Below are positions 21,520 through 34,831 of a DNA stretch of 64,000 nt, piece by piece; positions within the stretch are counted from its first letter, which is position 1, and each line of letters opens with the position of its first letter. The notes under the pieces were generated by a model. That model saw nothing but the letters and a program-made list of their open reading frames with translations, had not been told where the DNA came from and did no database searches. The stretch is taken from NCBI GenBank assembly GCA_947579665.1, contig OX388348.1, positions 4,340,001 to 4,404,000 on the forward strand. Direction: 5' to 3'. Made by a program: the position numbers and the translations under genes. The stretch is from Sympetrum striolatum. Taxonomy: Eukaryota; Arthropoda; Insecta; Odonata; Libellulidae.

Positions 21520-24500
21520 AGCTCTTCGAGTTAGAACCTAGATTGTTACAAGAAATCTGTTTGAAGTAAATATTTCTGGATTGTTCATATGCTTCCTTGA
21601 TTAACTACAGATACGTACCATGGTAGTAAATTATCTATTAAACTTAGTGGCACTTAATTTCTACACATTCAGAAAACTTTTCATAAGTTAAGTATTCAAT
21701 TTCCTTGGTGAATGCTTGGAACTCGAGGAAACACATATATGAATAAATCTTTTGAGCTTTGGTGTGCCTATGTTGTATTCTACTTATACAATAGGTACTA
21801 CAAATGGCTAAAATGATACGACCTAGAAACTACAGATACTCCGTAATCATGCCTATATTATTACCAGCAAACTTTAAAATTAAATCATTTGTCAAAAAAG
21901 ATAATGAACACTATATAGTGATGGTAAAAGTACTTCTTTGCTTATTCATTAATTTTCATAATTAGGGTTTTTGGGAAATACGGTAACCACTAATGCAATA
22001 AAATCCTTTTCCAAATTCATTAACTTTTATTACGCTTGTATTAATTTGCCAAAGTTACAAATGCAAAAATCTAACTTCGCAATTAGATATTTGAGAAGAG
22101 TTTTTTGGTTGTGAATCCTTAAAATAATCTTTGGAAATGTTGAGAGGTGCGGCTTCCGATAGAATACTATGTAGAACGAAGAATTGTTATCACTGTGCTC
22201 CAGTTCTTTACACTGAATGACTATGCCTAAAACGAGAAATTCGTTTTTTTACTATTACGCTGAATAATAAAACGGTAAAATTTTACCAATACAACTTCTT
22301 CTGACGTCAATTTTAGCAAATGAGTCTAAAGAAGAAACCACTCACGTCTACTATAACCTCGCTAACTGCCGCTTACACACGGGCAGACGGATCAGCTGCG
22401 TTTCAAGGAATACGCCGCATTTTCCCTGAATTGTTATCCTGATATTAAAGTTTCTCATATCATTTGTTATGAAAGTCTCCAGTGGGCCTAGGGCGCCTAG
22501 GGTTCAAACTAGGCTCCTGGTCATATCATCAATATTGTGGACTGAAGTTTGGCTTTACCTTGACCTTGGGATGAAGAAGAAGGGCTATTCCAGCCAAGGA
22601 GGTGAGTTTTATTCAGGTTGGGATTTACTTGCTTTGGATTTCGCTGTGTGCCATACCTGTCCGTTCCGGGTGCTATCTATGTTTTTGCGGATGAAATATT
22701 TTTCATTGGTTCTTAGGGACAGAATAGAGAAAGAAAATATCTTTCATTTAATTTAGTGTCAGTCTTGTTCATGATTTTGTTGGCATGGAAAAAGACAAAG
22801 AGGTATGATGGATACAGAGTAATGGCCCATTTAGATTGCATTATAGGTAATACTACAAAGCTGTTGCTTGTGGAGTCATTGTGCTTCACTCTCGTGGACA
22901 CCGTGCCCTCATAAAACTCTGGCTCAGTGATGAAATTTACAGCATAGTAAATGCATACCTCACTCCTAGTAAGTCTTCATTCTTATGGTAGCCAATGTTT
23001 GAGGGGATGAGGCATCAGCCGGTCTTCGGGATGAATACTTCACAGACAAGCATGTCTGTCTATTCGAAAAGTGTTCTTTATTATTATTAGTAGTGCATTA
23101 AAATTCTAAACAGGATTTCTATACTTCCGAAGAGTGTCACGAAACTTAGGTATTGCGAATGAATGGACGGACGAAACGAATTACAATGGAAAACTTTCGC
23201 ATCATTGGTCTCGGTTCTATTGATGAAAATTAGATCGATTAAAATACCAAAATAAATTCATACATTTACCAGAGTGTACCAGAGTAAAATGAACTCGTTT
23301 AGCTTTCTTTATAATTCCAAAAAGAAGAAAAACTGCGTAAGTAAAGTAATCATTATAATAGGTTTTTCCGTTAGAGGCAGATTAATAACTGGACATTTAA
23401 GGGTGGGAGGGGTAAGGTCAATAAAGTCGAGAGGGGATTTGGACTGTAAGCGAAAATCAAAGGCTTCTCTTGAAAATATAAGACAGCACAGGCATTTCTG
23501 GAAAGAAAGAAAAAGGAATTTTTATCGAATGAAAAACCATATATGTTTCATGTTAAGGATTTGAGATGGTTTGAGCGTGCGAATTGAATTGGGGATGGGA
23601 TTCGAAGAGAAACCGAAAAATCGTGAGAGAGACACTGTTCACCCCCTACAGTACTTTCGCCATTGGTTAGTGAAATATTCAACGAATGGAATAACGAATT
23701 AGTGAATTTATTTCTTGAAAGGAACGAATTGTCATGAAACAATATTTAACTGGGAACTACCAAAAAATAAGGAAGATTGCAATTAGGAGAAATTTTTTCC
23801 ATCAAGCGAAGAGGTCATATTCATCACGAAGCAAGTAACCGTGTGCAACTTCGAGGGTAGTTAACCCCTTTTCGCCTTTAACCCTCAGAAACAGCCGATT
23901 ACATGTAATCCGAGATTGTTCGATCCCTGCGATAAGTCTTACCTAGAATTGGTTCGCAATAATCTCACCTTATGTGAGAACTTTTGCGGAAAGAAATTTT
24001 TCTACGAATCCCGTAACAACTCCATTATAGTAGACATGATTGCAGGAATTTCAATTTTTTGTTCTTAAGTACGTTTGATTAATTAAGAAATTTCGTCACA
24101 ACCGAGAGATATGTCTAAAAGTACCAAGAGGCGTTGAAATATAATTTATTGTTCCTGCCGATATTGAATAATCGTGGATTCTAGCAGCCTTCGGGCTGAT
24201 AATTTAATAAACAGACATTAAAATTGTAATTGAGAAAACAGCTGCTAACAGTATTGCCTCCATGTCGCTATTCTAGATACGACCTAAGCGTTCTATAAAA
24301 TGCTTTCTTTCTGTCAGAGTAAGCCAAGGGCTATTTTTTGACACGAATACCCGTATTATCAATATGAATAGTGGTCAGACGTATCTTTCAAGTGAGTGCA
24401 TTTCCTATGAACCTGGCTTCTCTTCAAGAATCTCGCTTCAGAAGGATTTACCTAAAGCAGAGGCAGCGAACGGATTTATTTTACCTTTATCTCTACCATC

Positions 24501-27500
24501 TAACAGGAGTTATTGTTTTCACTAATTGTCCGCTTACAATTGTTCTGAACTGCCCCCTTACGCTAGTTATTCCACTATCTCATCTGTCGTCATTCCATAG
24601 TGGAACGTTGTAGGAATAGAAATGAACGAGGAAAGTCCTTGATTCACTGCCAAAAACTGAGCTCCGCATGTATGCAAAGATATGGTATGCAGATTTTGGG
24701 AATAATGTATATGATTGTGTAATTGAGAAGAGATCGCTCAGAGATCTGGAATCTGTGATGAAGAAACGGATCTGGACAGAGAGGATTGTCCATGGAAATA
24801 TCACAATGCTTCACTTCGGGCTGTTAATTATGTATTCAGAAGGAAAGGATATTGCGACTATTCTGGGCCTATTAGACTTGATCAAGCATAAATAAACGTT
24901 ATAAAATTAAGACGAAGGTGAATAATTATTCTTACGTGTTTAAATTAAACACAATGCTGGAAAAAGTCGAATCATAAATCTACCTCGTCGATCTAATTAT
25001 AAGAAAGTGTTGCTCTTTATTCTTCTACACAATACCGATTCTAGACCTACATACATTAATATTTACTGAGAAAATAAGTTAATGAAGGCAATTACCTACC
25101 TGGCAATTACCATGCTTAGTCGAAAACGTTCGTCGTTCGTTTAGAAAAATCTACCGTCGAAATTGACCTTTTCTCTCTTTCCTGTTTATTGTTTTAATGG
25201 CAGCAGGAGTCGATTATGTTCTTAAAAAAACAACATTGATTGTCATGTTAAATGAGCTGATATTTTCCTGAGATTGATCCGCCGAATCGAAGAAGTTGAA
25301 GGGAATATAAGACTTAATATTGCTTTACGTGCACTGAATAACTTCATTAGATTTTATTATCGATTCGACACTTGTGAAACTCCTGAAACGTGTTAACCAT
25401 GATCGAATGACCTAATAAAGTCACCAGCCTTTATGATGTGAATATTTTAACAGCAAAAAAACAGCGAAATTTACATAAATTAATTTTGTTAATATTTACT
25501 CCAACTTATTTATGTACGGTGATTTTGCGCCGGTAATTTCAATAGACCCGTATTTATTCTACAGAAATAAAATTCAACATTAAAAAAATACTGTAAATAA
25601 CTCATTACCCTTCTCAAATGAATAGATGGAATATTTTATATAACTTTTTATTTTCTCTGTTATATGAATGAATAGGTTTTCTATTCGAAATTATAAGCAG
25701 TTACAGAATAATCTTTTGTCTGTATCTCTATAAATTCACGTGTCGCAATAAATATCGCTTTCTATTTCGCACTATATTTGAAAAAATTATTCAGGTGTAT
25801 GATGGATGAACGAGATTGAATGCCTTTTATTAATCGCGCGTCAATGAATGGCAGCCATCAATAACACAAACGAATTCCCTGTGAAGTGAACCAGAAGTAA
25901 ATTTGCACTCAAGGCAACCGTTAAGGTTGACGTCTCATAAAGGTATTTCTCCGATTATCAATATTTGAACTAATCAGCATGCAAACGGATCAGCGGTTTG
26001 GACTTTAATTGCGACTTTTAACTGCAAATTGGTAGGATTCACATCTCAACGAAAGCGAAAAATGAAGTCGAAATAGGAAATTACTGTCCATAGTTGCGAG
26101 AGACGTCACCTTGCAGTCAAACAAGGAAGGTAACTAACTTGCTTCGGTATGTAACTCAATGAAATATCTTGTAAATAAGCTAAAACCGGTGATATCATAT
26201 AAAAATAGAGTTGAGTTTGTGAATTTCATTTTTCCCTGCCAAGAAAAATCAGATTCTTAAAAAAAGTCCTCTGTATTTAACATTTAAGTAACAATCTCCT
26301 AATTTCGAACACTTCGGTTTACTTCAGAGGAAATCACTTGCATATCTCTTTTACAAGATAGTAAATATTGCATTCTCCCTATCCGCAGTATATTATTATT
26401 TGAAGTCGTAGCACAATGAATTTGACATCAAAAAGTGGACATAAAATAGGGATATTTGTTAGAATATAAGTTTACTTTCTTGCATCCGTTAATTTCATTC
26501 TGTAGATTTAGCTAAAACTGTTTCTACACGTTGAGTAAATTATAGACTGCAACATAGAATTAAGTTACTTGGAACAACAAAATATTATTTTTCAGCGAAG
26601 TTAAAAAACGTTCACATTAACATTATTATTAACATTATAGTTTATCCGAATTTAATTGTTCTTATCGAGTCTGAATTACTCGTAATTAATTGTTTCTTAT
26701 TTATTACTGGGGAGATAAAATGTTGAAGATTTTAGTTGACATATTGAAATTATTACTAAGGTTAGTGTTAACCAAGATGTAAAATAGGATCTCTGCACTT
26801 GTTTAATGATGCTACTATCCCAACTAAATTAAGTTATCGATTGTGAAGGTGAAAAATCATAAACCGAGTAAAAGCTGGTTGGAAGTGTTGGATGAGATCT
26901 TGAAGTGACTGAAAGGTGAAAAATAAAGGGAACATGATGGATGGATGGATGGATATATATACATACATGGATGCGGCCAAAGCGAAAGAAGTAAGAATTG
27001 GAAACTATGAAAGATAATATATTAGCCCGTTGCTTTTCAGTTGGATGAAGTTAAAAGTAATATGATTGATTGTAAGAAAATATCGCTATTGCTGTGGATA
27101 TATAGGTATACCTATTTAACAATTCCTACGCTGGATATTTATTTCGGGAAAGAACGCATTTCCTTCGGAATGATATTTCCCGCAATCAACCAGCATTTTC
27201 CTTGCTCTCTTCATAGACGCACGCATTATTTTCTGCCACCTTGGAAACATTGCGCTTCAAATTATTCATTCTAAATGTCTGTAATGTAAAATACAGTAGT
27301 AGACATCCCCACTGCTAATGTTTCCATTGAAATACGTAAAAGAAATCTAAAATCATTTACTTTTATCCACATTAATTCATTTTCCAATCATAGTTGACTT
27401 TGTATCTCTCATTATGGCACTCGTGCTCCTGATATGATCTGTAACTAAGAAAATAATCTATATTTGATTTTACGCTTTTATAGATTATTATTCATCATCA

Positions 27501-28648
27501 TTCGATGCACTTTTTCACTTAATGGTTTCCATCAAAAGAGCTAAGACGCCATCAAAATGTCGTATCGAATGTTTAATTGGAATTCAGGGAGATGACTGAA
27601 TTAAATTTGAAAGCCACAATCTTACTTGGCTCGTTCATCTATGATTTCTATTGAAATAGACTGCTCACTTCTACGCAAAACAAATCTGAAAGGCTTTTAA
27701 TGCAGAAAAGGCCTAAAACGAGAATCTTGACAGTCTGTCATACTGAAATTGTTCATTGATATATTAATCACCAAAGCAAATTATATCCTAACAGCGTCAT
27801 GACAAAAATCAGAATGGTCTCAACAACAAGATGGAGATCGTCAAACAAAGCGGCGGTCATCGTTCTTGAATGACAAAATCAGCGTTGCAATGGTGCCTCA
27901 TACCATAATAGGTTCTCATTACATTCAGGTGAGACCTGGATGGCCATCATAACAATGGTTTCATTGTAGGGATTTCCCGCGCTTTTTATTCCGATAAGCA
28001 TCTGAAACACGTGCGTTTAGTCGTGAGCGTTTTGCTTCGGGTCTGCGTCATCTTCAACGTCGGCTCGCGAGTGATGTGCTATTAGTGGTTGCCCTTTCTC
28101 AATCCCTCCACTTGGCGCCCTATGTCTAATAACCGGAGTCTTATTCGCCCACTGAGACCCTGACACTTTTCCCGCTTCCATCGGATAAGTGGCAATTTGC
28201 ATTTTCTGCAAACGGTCCCTTTGCGATTTACTCATTCGTCAACCGTCACTTACCGACATGAAATCTTGCCACGATTTGCCCAACTGATCGCCTGTATTAA
28301 AACGCAAAACCGTAGGAATGTTTCGACATAGAATTTTCCGTCATCTGGAGTGCTATGGTGGAAAGGTTGGACAGTATTCAGCGAATATTACTTCATAGAA
28401 TTTTTCTTACGATAACTAAATATTACATCTCATATCCATGGTGACCAAAGGCTGAAAATACATTACACAATTGGATAATGCAAGAATGCAAGAAGACTTT
28501 GATGTAATAGACTTTCAGATATCCCGAAATAATTGATTTTATGTCAGCGATGATTTACATAAGAACATTATTAAGTTATCAAACATTTTTGTCAGCAATC
28601 AGCAATTTTAGTGTTAAGATTGTTGGTTATGTAACAGATCAGGACTAT
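21520..28648. other. Intergenic, no gene recognised
   Basis: AT-rich sequence with scattered short open frames and no family match. An open frame at 24668-24895 (75 codons) and a CpG-richer patch at 27980-28260 are the only stretches that stand out. A GATG microsatellite lies at about 26936-26954. Confidence 0.45.
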
Positions 28649-28661
28649 CTATCCTAAAATG

Positions 28662-28781
28662 GCTCTCGGATAGTCATGTGGACAGCGCGTTTGCCTTTGG
28701 TGAAAGCGGTCCCGGGTGGGTGCCAATGTGCAAAATGACCTAAGCTGTCGAAGCACTTTTAGCAATATACTAATACTAATA
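28662..28781 (+). mobile_element. tRNA-derived SINE with perfect 13-bp target duplication
   Basis: The 120-bp insert is flanked by identical copies of CTATCCTAAAATG (28649-28661 and 28782-28794). The head resembles a worn tRNA (TAGTCATGTGGACAGCGCG, then a GGTCCCGGGTGGG region), and the tail is a short ACTAAT repeat. The same family occurs at 52772-52880. The intact duplication shows LINE-type retroposition. Confidence 0.75.
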
Positions 28782-28794
28782 CTATCCTAAAATG

Positions 28795-31700
28795 TCGTAT
28801 AGGTCAAAATATTTAGGGTCTGATTCCTCCAAAATAAAAACTGCATGAAATAACTATGATTATGATGGGACGACTAAGTATTTCTCTGGCGGACAAAGTG
28901 CATACATTCCTTTGGGCAATATTCACCTTCAGGGAATATTGATCAGGTCACCCGGATGAGAACCAGAGAGTAATGTCTGCAATGATTATAATACTGGCTT
29001 GTATAAAAATAAACGTCTTAACTGGTATATAAAGATATTTCCAATCGGCACGACTTTTTCCAAGAATTTTTTATTGTCTTCTATTTAATCTCCTTAACTT
29101 TTCTACTTTCAAGTACTACTGAGTACTACTTATTGTGTCATTTATATACCTTTATTTCTTAATCGTTTGCTTGTGTAATTTAATCGCAAATACCTATATC
29201 AGTTGCGAAATATTTCTTGCCTTCGAAAGTATTTTTTTCTGAATTCCTCTACTTATTAATCGATTCGATGGGTATGCGATAAAGTTTCAATTGATTGCCT
29301 CTAAGTCAATGAACATAATTTTAATCCCTACTCTATCCTAAAAATATCGAGTTGGGTTGATTTATCGTCGAATCATTTCATGTAATTGATGCATTGAAGC
29401 ATAATATCTTGTTCTTTTATTTTCTACTAATTTAATTCGCGAAAGCCTGAGGGTGGATTGCTAAACACATATAAGTAGATAACTAGAGCATTCTATGTAC
29501 ACTTCTCTCGAGAGATTGATTAATTTATGGAAATTTTGACGAATTGAGGATAGAGGAGTAATTAAGCGATTTTGATTGGTAATTGGAAGTTTACGTTAGT
29601 GTACCTGGAATAGTTTTTGTTTTTATTTAGGAGCTAAATCGTCTGAGATTTTATTGACCCTTGGAACCTAAATAAGGGCTTAATGTTCCAGAATGTCTCA
29701 AAATCTACTTTTTAATATGTTCTCAAGACATTCATATCTTTTCCGAGAGTTGTAAAAAGATAATTTCCAGATCATTCATGCGGTCGTAAGCAATGTCTCA
29801 ACAAAAGACTGAAGGAAAAGTTCCTTGTTCCCATTAGTTCCCGTTACATCATTTTGAATTTTCGCGAATTCTTATGAAAAGATTTAGGTTCTCCTTTGGA
29901 TATTTTTCAGAGCTTGCATTCCTTGATTACTAATATCTCTTGCGTGCGGCACTGTATACGTTTGAAATTCATATGATATCAAATTAAATTGAGGTGAGGT
30001 ATGATTAAAAGTGTTGAAGTAACGATAAATGATGACCAATTTTCTCTTAAAGCGTTCTTTAAACAACTAAGCCTTTTTGGTTGCGGCGAGTTGCGTGCAC
30101 ACTTCAACTCCTCTTCTTCAAGTGGCCATTAATTCTTCGTATTTCTCCTGCAACTGGAATCCTCTTCATCACCATATTCTACCGGATCTTTCATCTTCAC
30201 GAACCTCACATTTCACGCAGTCTTGCGAGAATTTTCAATCGCAATGACATAAATATTTGAAATCGCTTCTTCACTCACTACCTTTCCAACTGGAAATTTC
30301 CAAGCTTATAATTCTAAAGATGTTTTTGAAATTGCATAACTCCATCTGCATGACAATGATTATAACTCTTAGCATTTGAATTGGGAAATGAAATAAAAAC
30401 TTAAAGCAAAAATTTTGAATGTTAAGCTCATCATGATATTATTCGGATCCATTTATCGTATAGTCTGATGGCTGAAAATATTCTAGATGCTTGTGCTCCA
30501 TAGTGAAGAGTTTACTTTGTCGGAAGATTGATATAAAAACAATTCTGTGCGCTACGCCACCTGCGTTTGCATTGTCATCGAATATATATAAGATATGATA
30601 CCCAGATAAATATTACTTAATCTAGTTGTTATTCAAGCAGCTCATGCTAAAGGTCTCCGTGGCTTCGTATCGAGTCTTTGTGAGCACGCTCGTAATTTAT
30701 GATTTAATGAGGGTCTCCTGAGAAACGGAGATGTGTTCATTGCAGGATAAATATTATGATCTCTTGGGAACTAAGAAGGATGTGGTAAGCTCAGATAACG
30801 GAAGACTTTTGATTCAAGGCATTACCATCCGCTATCGTAAGTTGCGAAATTTGTTTCTACTACACGAAATGGAAAAACCTTTATGCTGAAGAGTGTCATT
30901 TTATGAAATGTGTGCTAACAATAGCCTGAAATTTTTTATTATGTTAATGGTGGGCATAAGATGTTGTTACTTATGAAAAACAAATATTTTATAACTATTC
31001 GAATTCGGTGAAGTTGTATAGTTTTTTAATTGAGGGATGCGTAAAATAAATGACGGCGTAGTTCCGTATTCCAAAAGGATTCTCTTCGAACTCGAGTGCT
31101 ACTTCGATGTGCTATAAATTAGCCAACACCGCACTGGGGTGCAGCTAAGGTTAACTTTATAGTTCTTATTCATTCCAAGACATATTTGTAACGTTTATTT
31201 CCCCTCTTCGCAAAACAATCCCAATTTACTTCTAAGCTTTCTTCAACACCTAATGTACGTATCCAAAACTGAGACGCTACAAGGAATATTTTCTTGAACA
31301 GTTTTGAATCACTATATAGTTAATGATATTTAAACTCTTTACCGGATTAAATTAAACGTTTTGCATTTAAAGAGAATGTTTTAATATTACGAAGCTATCT
31401 CTTAACATCAAGTAATTTATCCTAACAAGATAATGTCCATTTCTATCCTTCCTTTGACATTTTTCTCAAAATAAAAATTTCCTCTTTTCGTTTTCATCCT
31501 GTCACATTATGTTTCTCGAATTCTAGAGATTATACTGAATTTTATAGTTTTCAGTGATTTATATTTCACCCAATTCGCATAGATAAGTATTTTTTCAAGT
31601 CTTCTTTACTTTCATTTTCGTTTGTTTCTGCTGTAAAACACAGAAATATTATTTTGTATATTCTTTCATACGTATTTCAATAAGATTTTCCCTATACATA

Positions 31701-33041
31701 AAAATATGATAACCGCTAATTAAAGTTTCTGGAATTATACCGATGAAAATTTATTTTACGTCCTTTAATAGCTATTAACCTAAATTGGATTTTTTGAATG
31801 ATATATCAAGAATTATCAAGAAACATTGATAAAATCTTGTAAAAGACAGGGAACCTTTTCGTAGAGTAAATAAATCCTCTGATAAAAAACTTTCTCGCAA
31901 TATATCTATATAGATTAGGCAAAGATGTTAGAAAAATTGTAAAAATTTTAAAGAAATTTATTTAAAAAAATATTAATACAACCGTTACTCTGAATTAAAA
32001 CATTTACTGGAGGCCAGTTATTTGGGATACTGATGGTAATAGCTCGAATTCTCTTTTAATGTGTTTATTTACGGTTGCCACAGATACGAGGAATGAGGTA
32101 CGTGATGGATTGGTTGCGCCGTAGACCGGATAAAAGAAATAAAAGAACAAACAGTGGCGATTTCAATGTATTCAGCAAACAAAGAAACGAGAGCGGAGTG
32201 AGCTCGTACCTCTCGCCGTATTATTTCAGATTTCCGCTAAACGCTTTCGCTGAGCATCGATAATTGAACGCTCTTCGCCGATGCAAACACTTAGGCGATA
32301 GCCCAATAAAAGAATGTGTTCCACTTCGTTTGCTTGTGAATTGTGGCGACAAACGCGCTGAAAGTGTGAAGACCAACGATCAATCTGAGGAGAAGGGAGA
32401 ATTAACATTTGAAAACATCTCAGAGACGAGATTTACTCGAAAACTTGAAATTACTGGTTATGATTTCTAAGCCATTTATCAAGGTGTTTGAATGAAAGTG
32501 ATAAATAGCAATTTACAAAGTATGAGTTGAATTCCATTCATCTAAAAGGAGGACACACCTCTTTAGTTTCGAAAAAAAATATATATGCTGAACTTCGCAT
32601 TTAAAAATTCCCGAAATTAAGTGAGAATTTCGCATGAAAATCTTAAATAATATCATAATGGAAATTAAATATTCAAATGGTGTTTGACAATATCGATTTA
32701 AGAAATATGCTATATTAAATTTGGCTGTGAATACCACATTAAAAACCTTTCTTGACAAAACAAAGTAGTGAATGAATAACACGAACAAAAATGTAAAATT
32801 TCATATATTTTAATTAATTATAAATTTCTAAATGCTAAAATTTTCGTTATTCATATTTGATTCATGTTAAATTTAAATATCTTTGGTTGATAAAGAAATA
32901 TAGAATTTATTTCGCGTGTGTATAATCATTGAACTGTTTGAAAAAGTTACAGATGAATGGAAGAAATGTGCAGTTATTATTGTATGATCTCTTTTAGGAA
33001 TAAATTCTAGGCCCGACTTCGTGGAAAGCCATGATGAGATA
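28795..33041. other. Intergenic, no gene recognised
   Basis: AT-rich, no convincing exon or element. A CpG-richer patch at 32050-32420 has open frames of about 60 codons on both strands with no recognisable product. Confidence 0.45.
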
Positions 33042-33180
33042 TGAAAAAGGCACTTCGTTGTTTCCACACTGTTTTATTTAAATACGACCGGTTTCGCCAT
33101 CATCAGGTGATGGCGTTTGCCGAAACCGGTCGTTTTTTAAATAAATAACATTGTGTGGAAATTACGAAGTGCCTTCTTCA
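33042..33180. repeat. 139-bp near-perfect palindrome with Penelope/hammerhead-like motif
   Basis: The left arm (from TGAAAAAGGCACTTCG) and right arm (ending CGAAGTGCCTTCTTCA) pair almost completely, including CGACCGGTTTCG against CGAAACCGGTCG. The centre holds GGC-GTTT-GCC followed directly by GAAAC (33112-33126). The minus strand of the left arm has CTGATGA (33106-33100) followed by TGGCGAAACC. These are pieces of the hammerhead-type end known from Penelope-like elements and related small retroelements. Confidence 0.7.
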
Positions 33181-34498
33181 TTTCTCTTTTATGAACTTAT
33201 GATTCCGAGTTAAATTAGGTTAGTATTAATCTTGATGTAATATCTTCTATCCTATACATCGCCATTTATTAAATACTCTGCTACCGTGACACTCAATATT
33301 CAAAGTTTTCAGTAGTCGACTTAATCCCGTTTTTTACAGGATGGAGTATGCGGTAGATCAACGGGCTCCATTTGATGTTTGTGTTCTCCCCTTTTCAGCA
33401 GAATCGAAGATCAACAAGTGTCGGTTTCTCTTCTTCGCAATATTCAAGCGCTACACACTCTCGTTCATTGCCTTTGCTCGTGATTTGGCCATTTGATTTA
33501 TTCGTCCATAAAGAGTCTGATTCAGACGCTCAAATGAAAGTTCGTTGTTTGTTTGGAAATTCACGCTCAGATGACACAAAAGAGAGTCGAAACTTCATAC
33601 AGGTAGTTACCAAAATTGTTTACTTTTTATTATCGAAGTATCTAAGTTAAATGAATTTCACCTATAGAAATTTTGATTCATTAAATTGTTTTTGTTAAAA
33701 CGACTTGTCTGTATGGCTGTAATTAATTTGATAAAAAATGGACAAATTGTATTCTATTTTTTTTAATGGAAGTTGTTTTCTTAATTTAGCAAGACTAATT
33801 AATTTCGATGAAATTTGAAGCTATTAGATGTCATTAAATGATGTAATTATTCATAGCTATTAAGATAAAAAATAATCGAATGCCATATCGGGAAGTTAAA
33901 GTTTCGGCAGAGTTGAATTGCTAGCATTGATTGACTGATATTTTTATCAGAAATAATACGGCATTGCGAAATACTGAGCGTTAGTCAGGAGTTGTATCCT
34001 TTGATTAATTGAATGCGAATGCATTTAAGAAACACTTAAAAACAGTATTTAGTATCATGAAATTTTATTTATTATAAATATTTTTCTGATAATTACCTTT
34101 TACATAATTAGAAACTTTCAATTTGAGATAGCATGAAAAAATATTAGTTCTACCATTAGATCCGTTTTCCATTGTAAATTTCCTTAAATATTATAGTTTT
34201 TCCTTTTTGTATTCGAGTGTCTTTAAGTATTTCATTAATTTATAATTCTTCTTTGCCAATTGGTTCTGCAATCATGGAAAACTATCTAATGACCCTCATC
34301 AGAAATTCACTTTTCCTTCTCTTCATTAATGAGACGTAGACTATTTATCTTATCTTCTAATCGAGCATTTGGATGACTGAATAATATTGCAATCGAGAAT
34401 CAGAAAGGCATATATAGGTATACTATATCTGTATACAGAGAAAGGCGATAGGTTTTGGTAAGAATTGAAAGTAAAATTCAGAAAGTATTACGTAGATG
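33181..34498. other. Intergenic, no gene recognised
   Basis: Nothing found apart from an open frame of 92 codons at 33372-33650, which matches no family I know and lacks splice or start signals that would support it. Confidence 0.4.
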
Positions 34499-34506
34499 CT
34501 TTAGAG

Positions 34507-34823
34507 CAGAGTTTCCCAAACTATGTTCCGCGGAACAGCGGTGTTCCGCTGAACCTGAATAGGTGTTCCGCGACAATTTGTAGTCTTAATGGAGAATTGG
34601 AGAATAAAAGACATTAAATGCTTTATTGATTCATATTTTAAGTTTTTATTACAATATTATTGTTTTATATTTAAAAATAATTACAAAATAAATAATTTGT
34701 TGTAATTAATGATTTTTTTAATTTTACAAGTGGAATTACCTAACCTAAATATAAGCTTAGTTTTCCGTTAAACTTCCCAGGTTTGCGAAGTGTTCCATTG
34801 CAGAAAAAGTTTGGGAAACCCTG
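34507..34823. mobile_element. hAT-type MITE, 317 bp, with 8-bp target duplication
   Basis: Terminal inverted repeats CAGAGTTTCCCAAACT and, reversed at the right end, CAGGGTTTCCCAAACT differ at one base in 16. The flanks carry a perfect 8-bp duplication, CTTTAGAG (34499-34506 and 34824-34831). Eight-base duplications and CAG-starting ends are hallmarks of hAT elements. There is no ORF; the left interior repeats GTTCCGC and the middle is AT-rich. Confidence 0.88.
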
Positions 34824-34831
34824 CTTTAGAG

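Noticed and set aside
24668..24895. 75-codon plus-strand frame with coding-like composition
   Set aside because: No family resemblance, no splice context and no neighbouring exons; it may be a transposon relic but nothing supports a call.
28017..28235. 72-codon reverse-strand frame in a CpG-richer patch
   Set aside because: No recognisable protein and no splice or promoter signals beyond composition.
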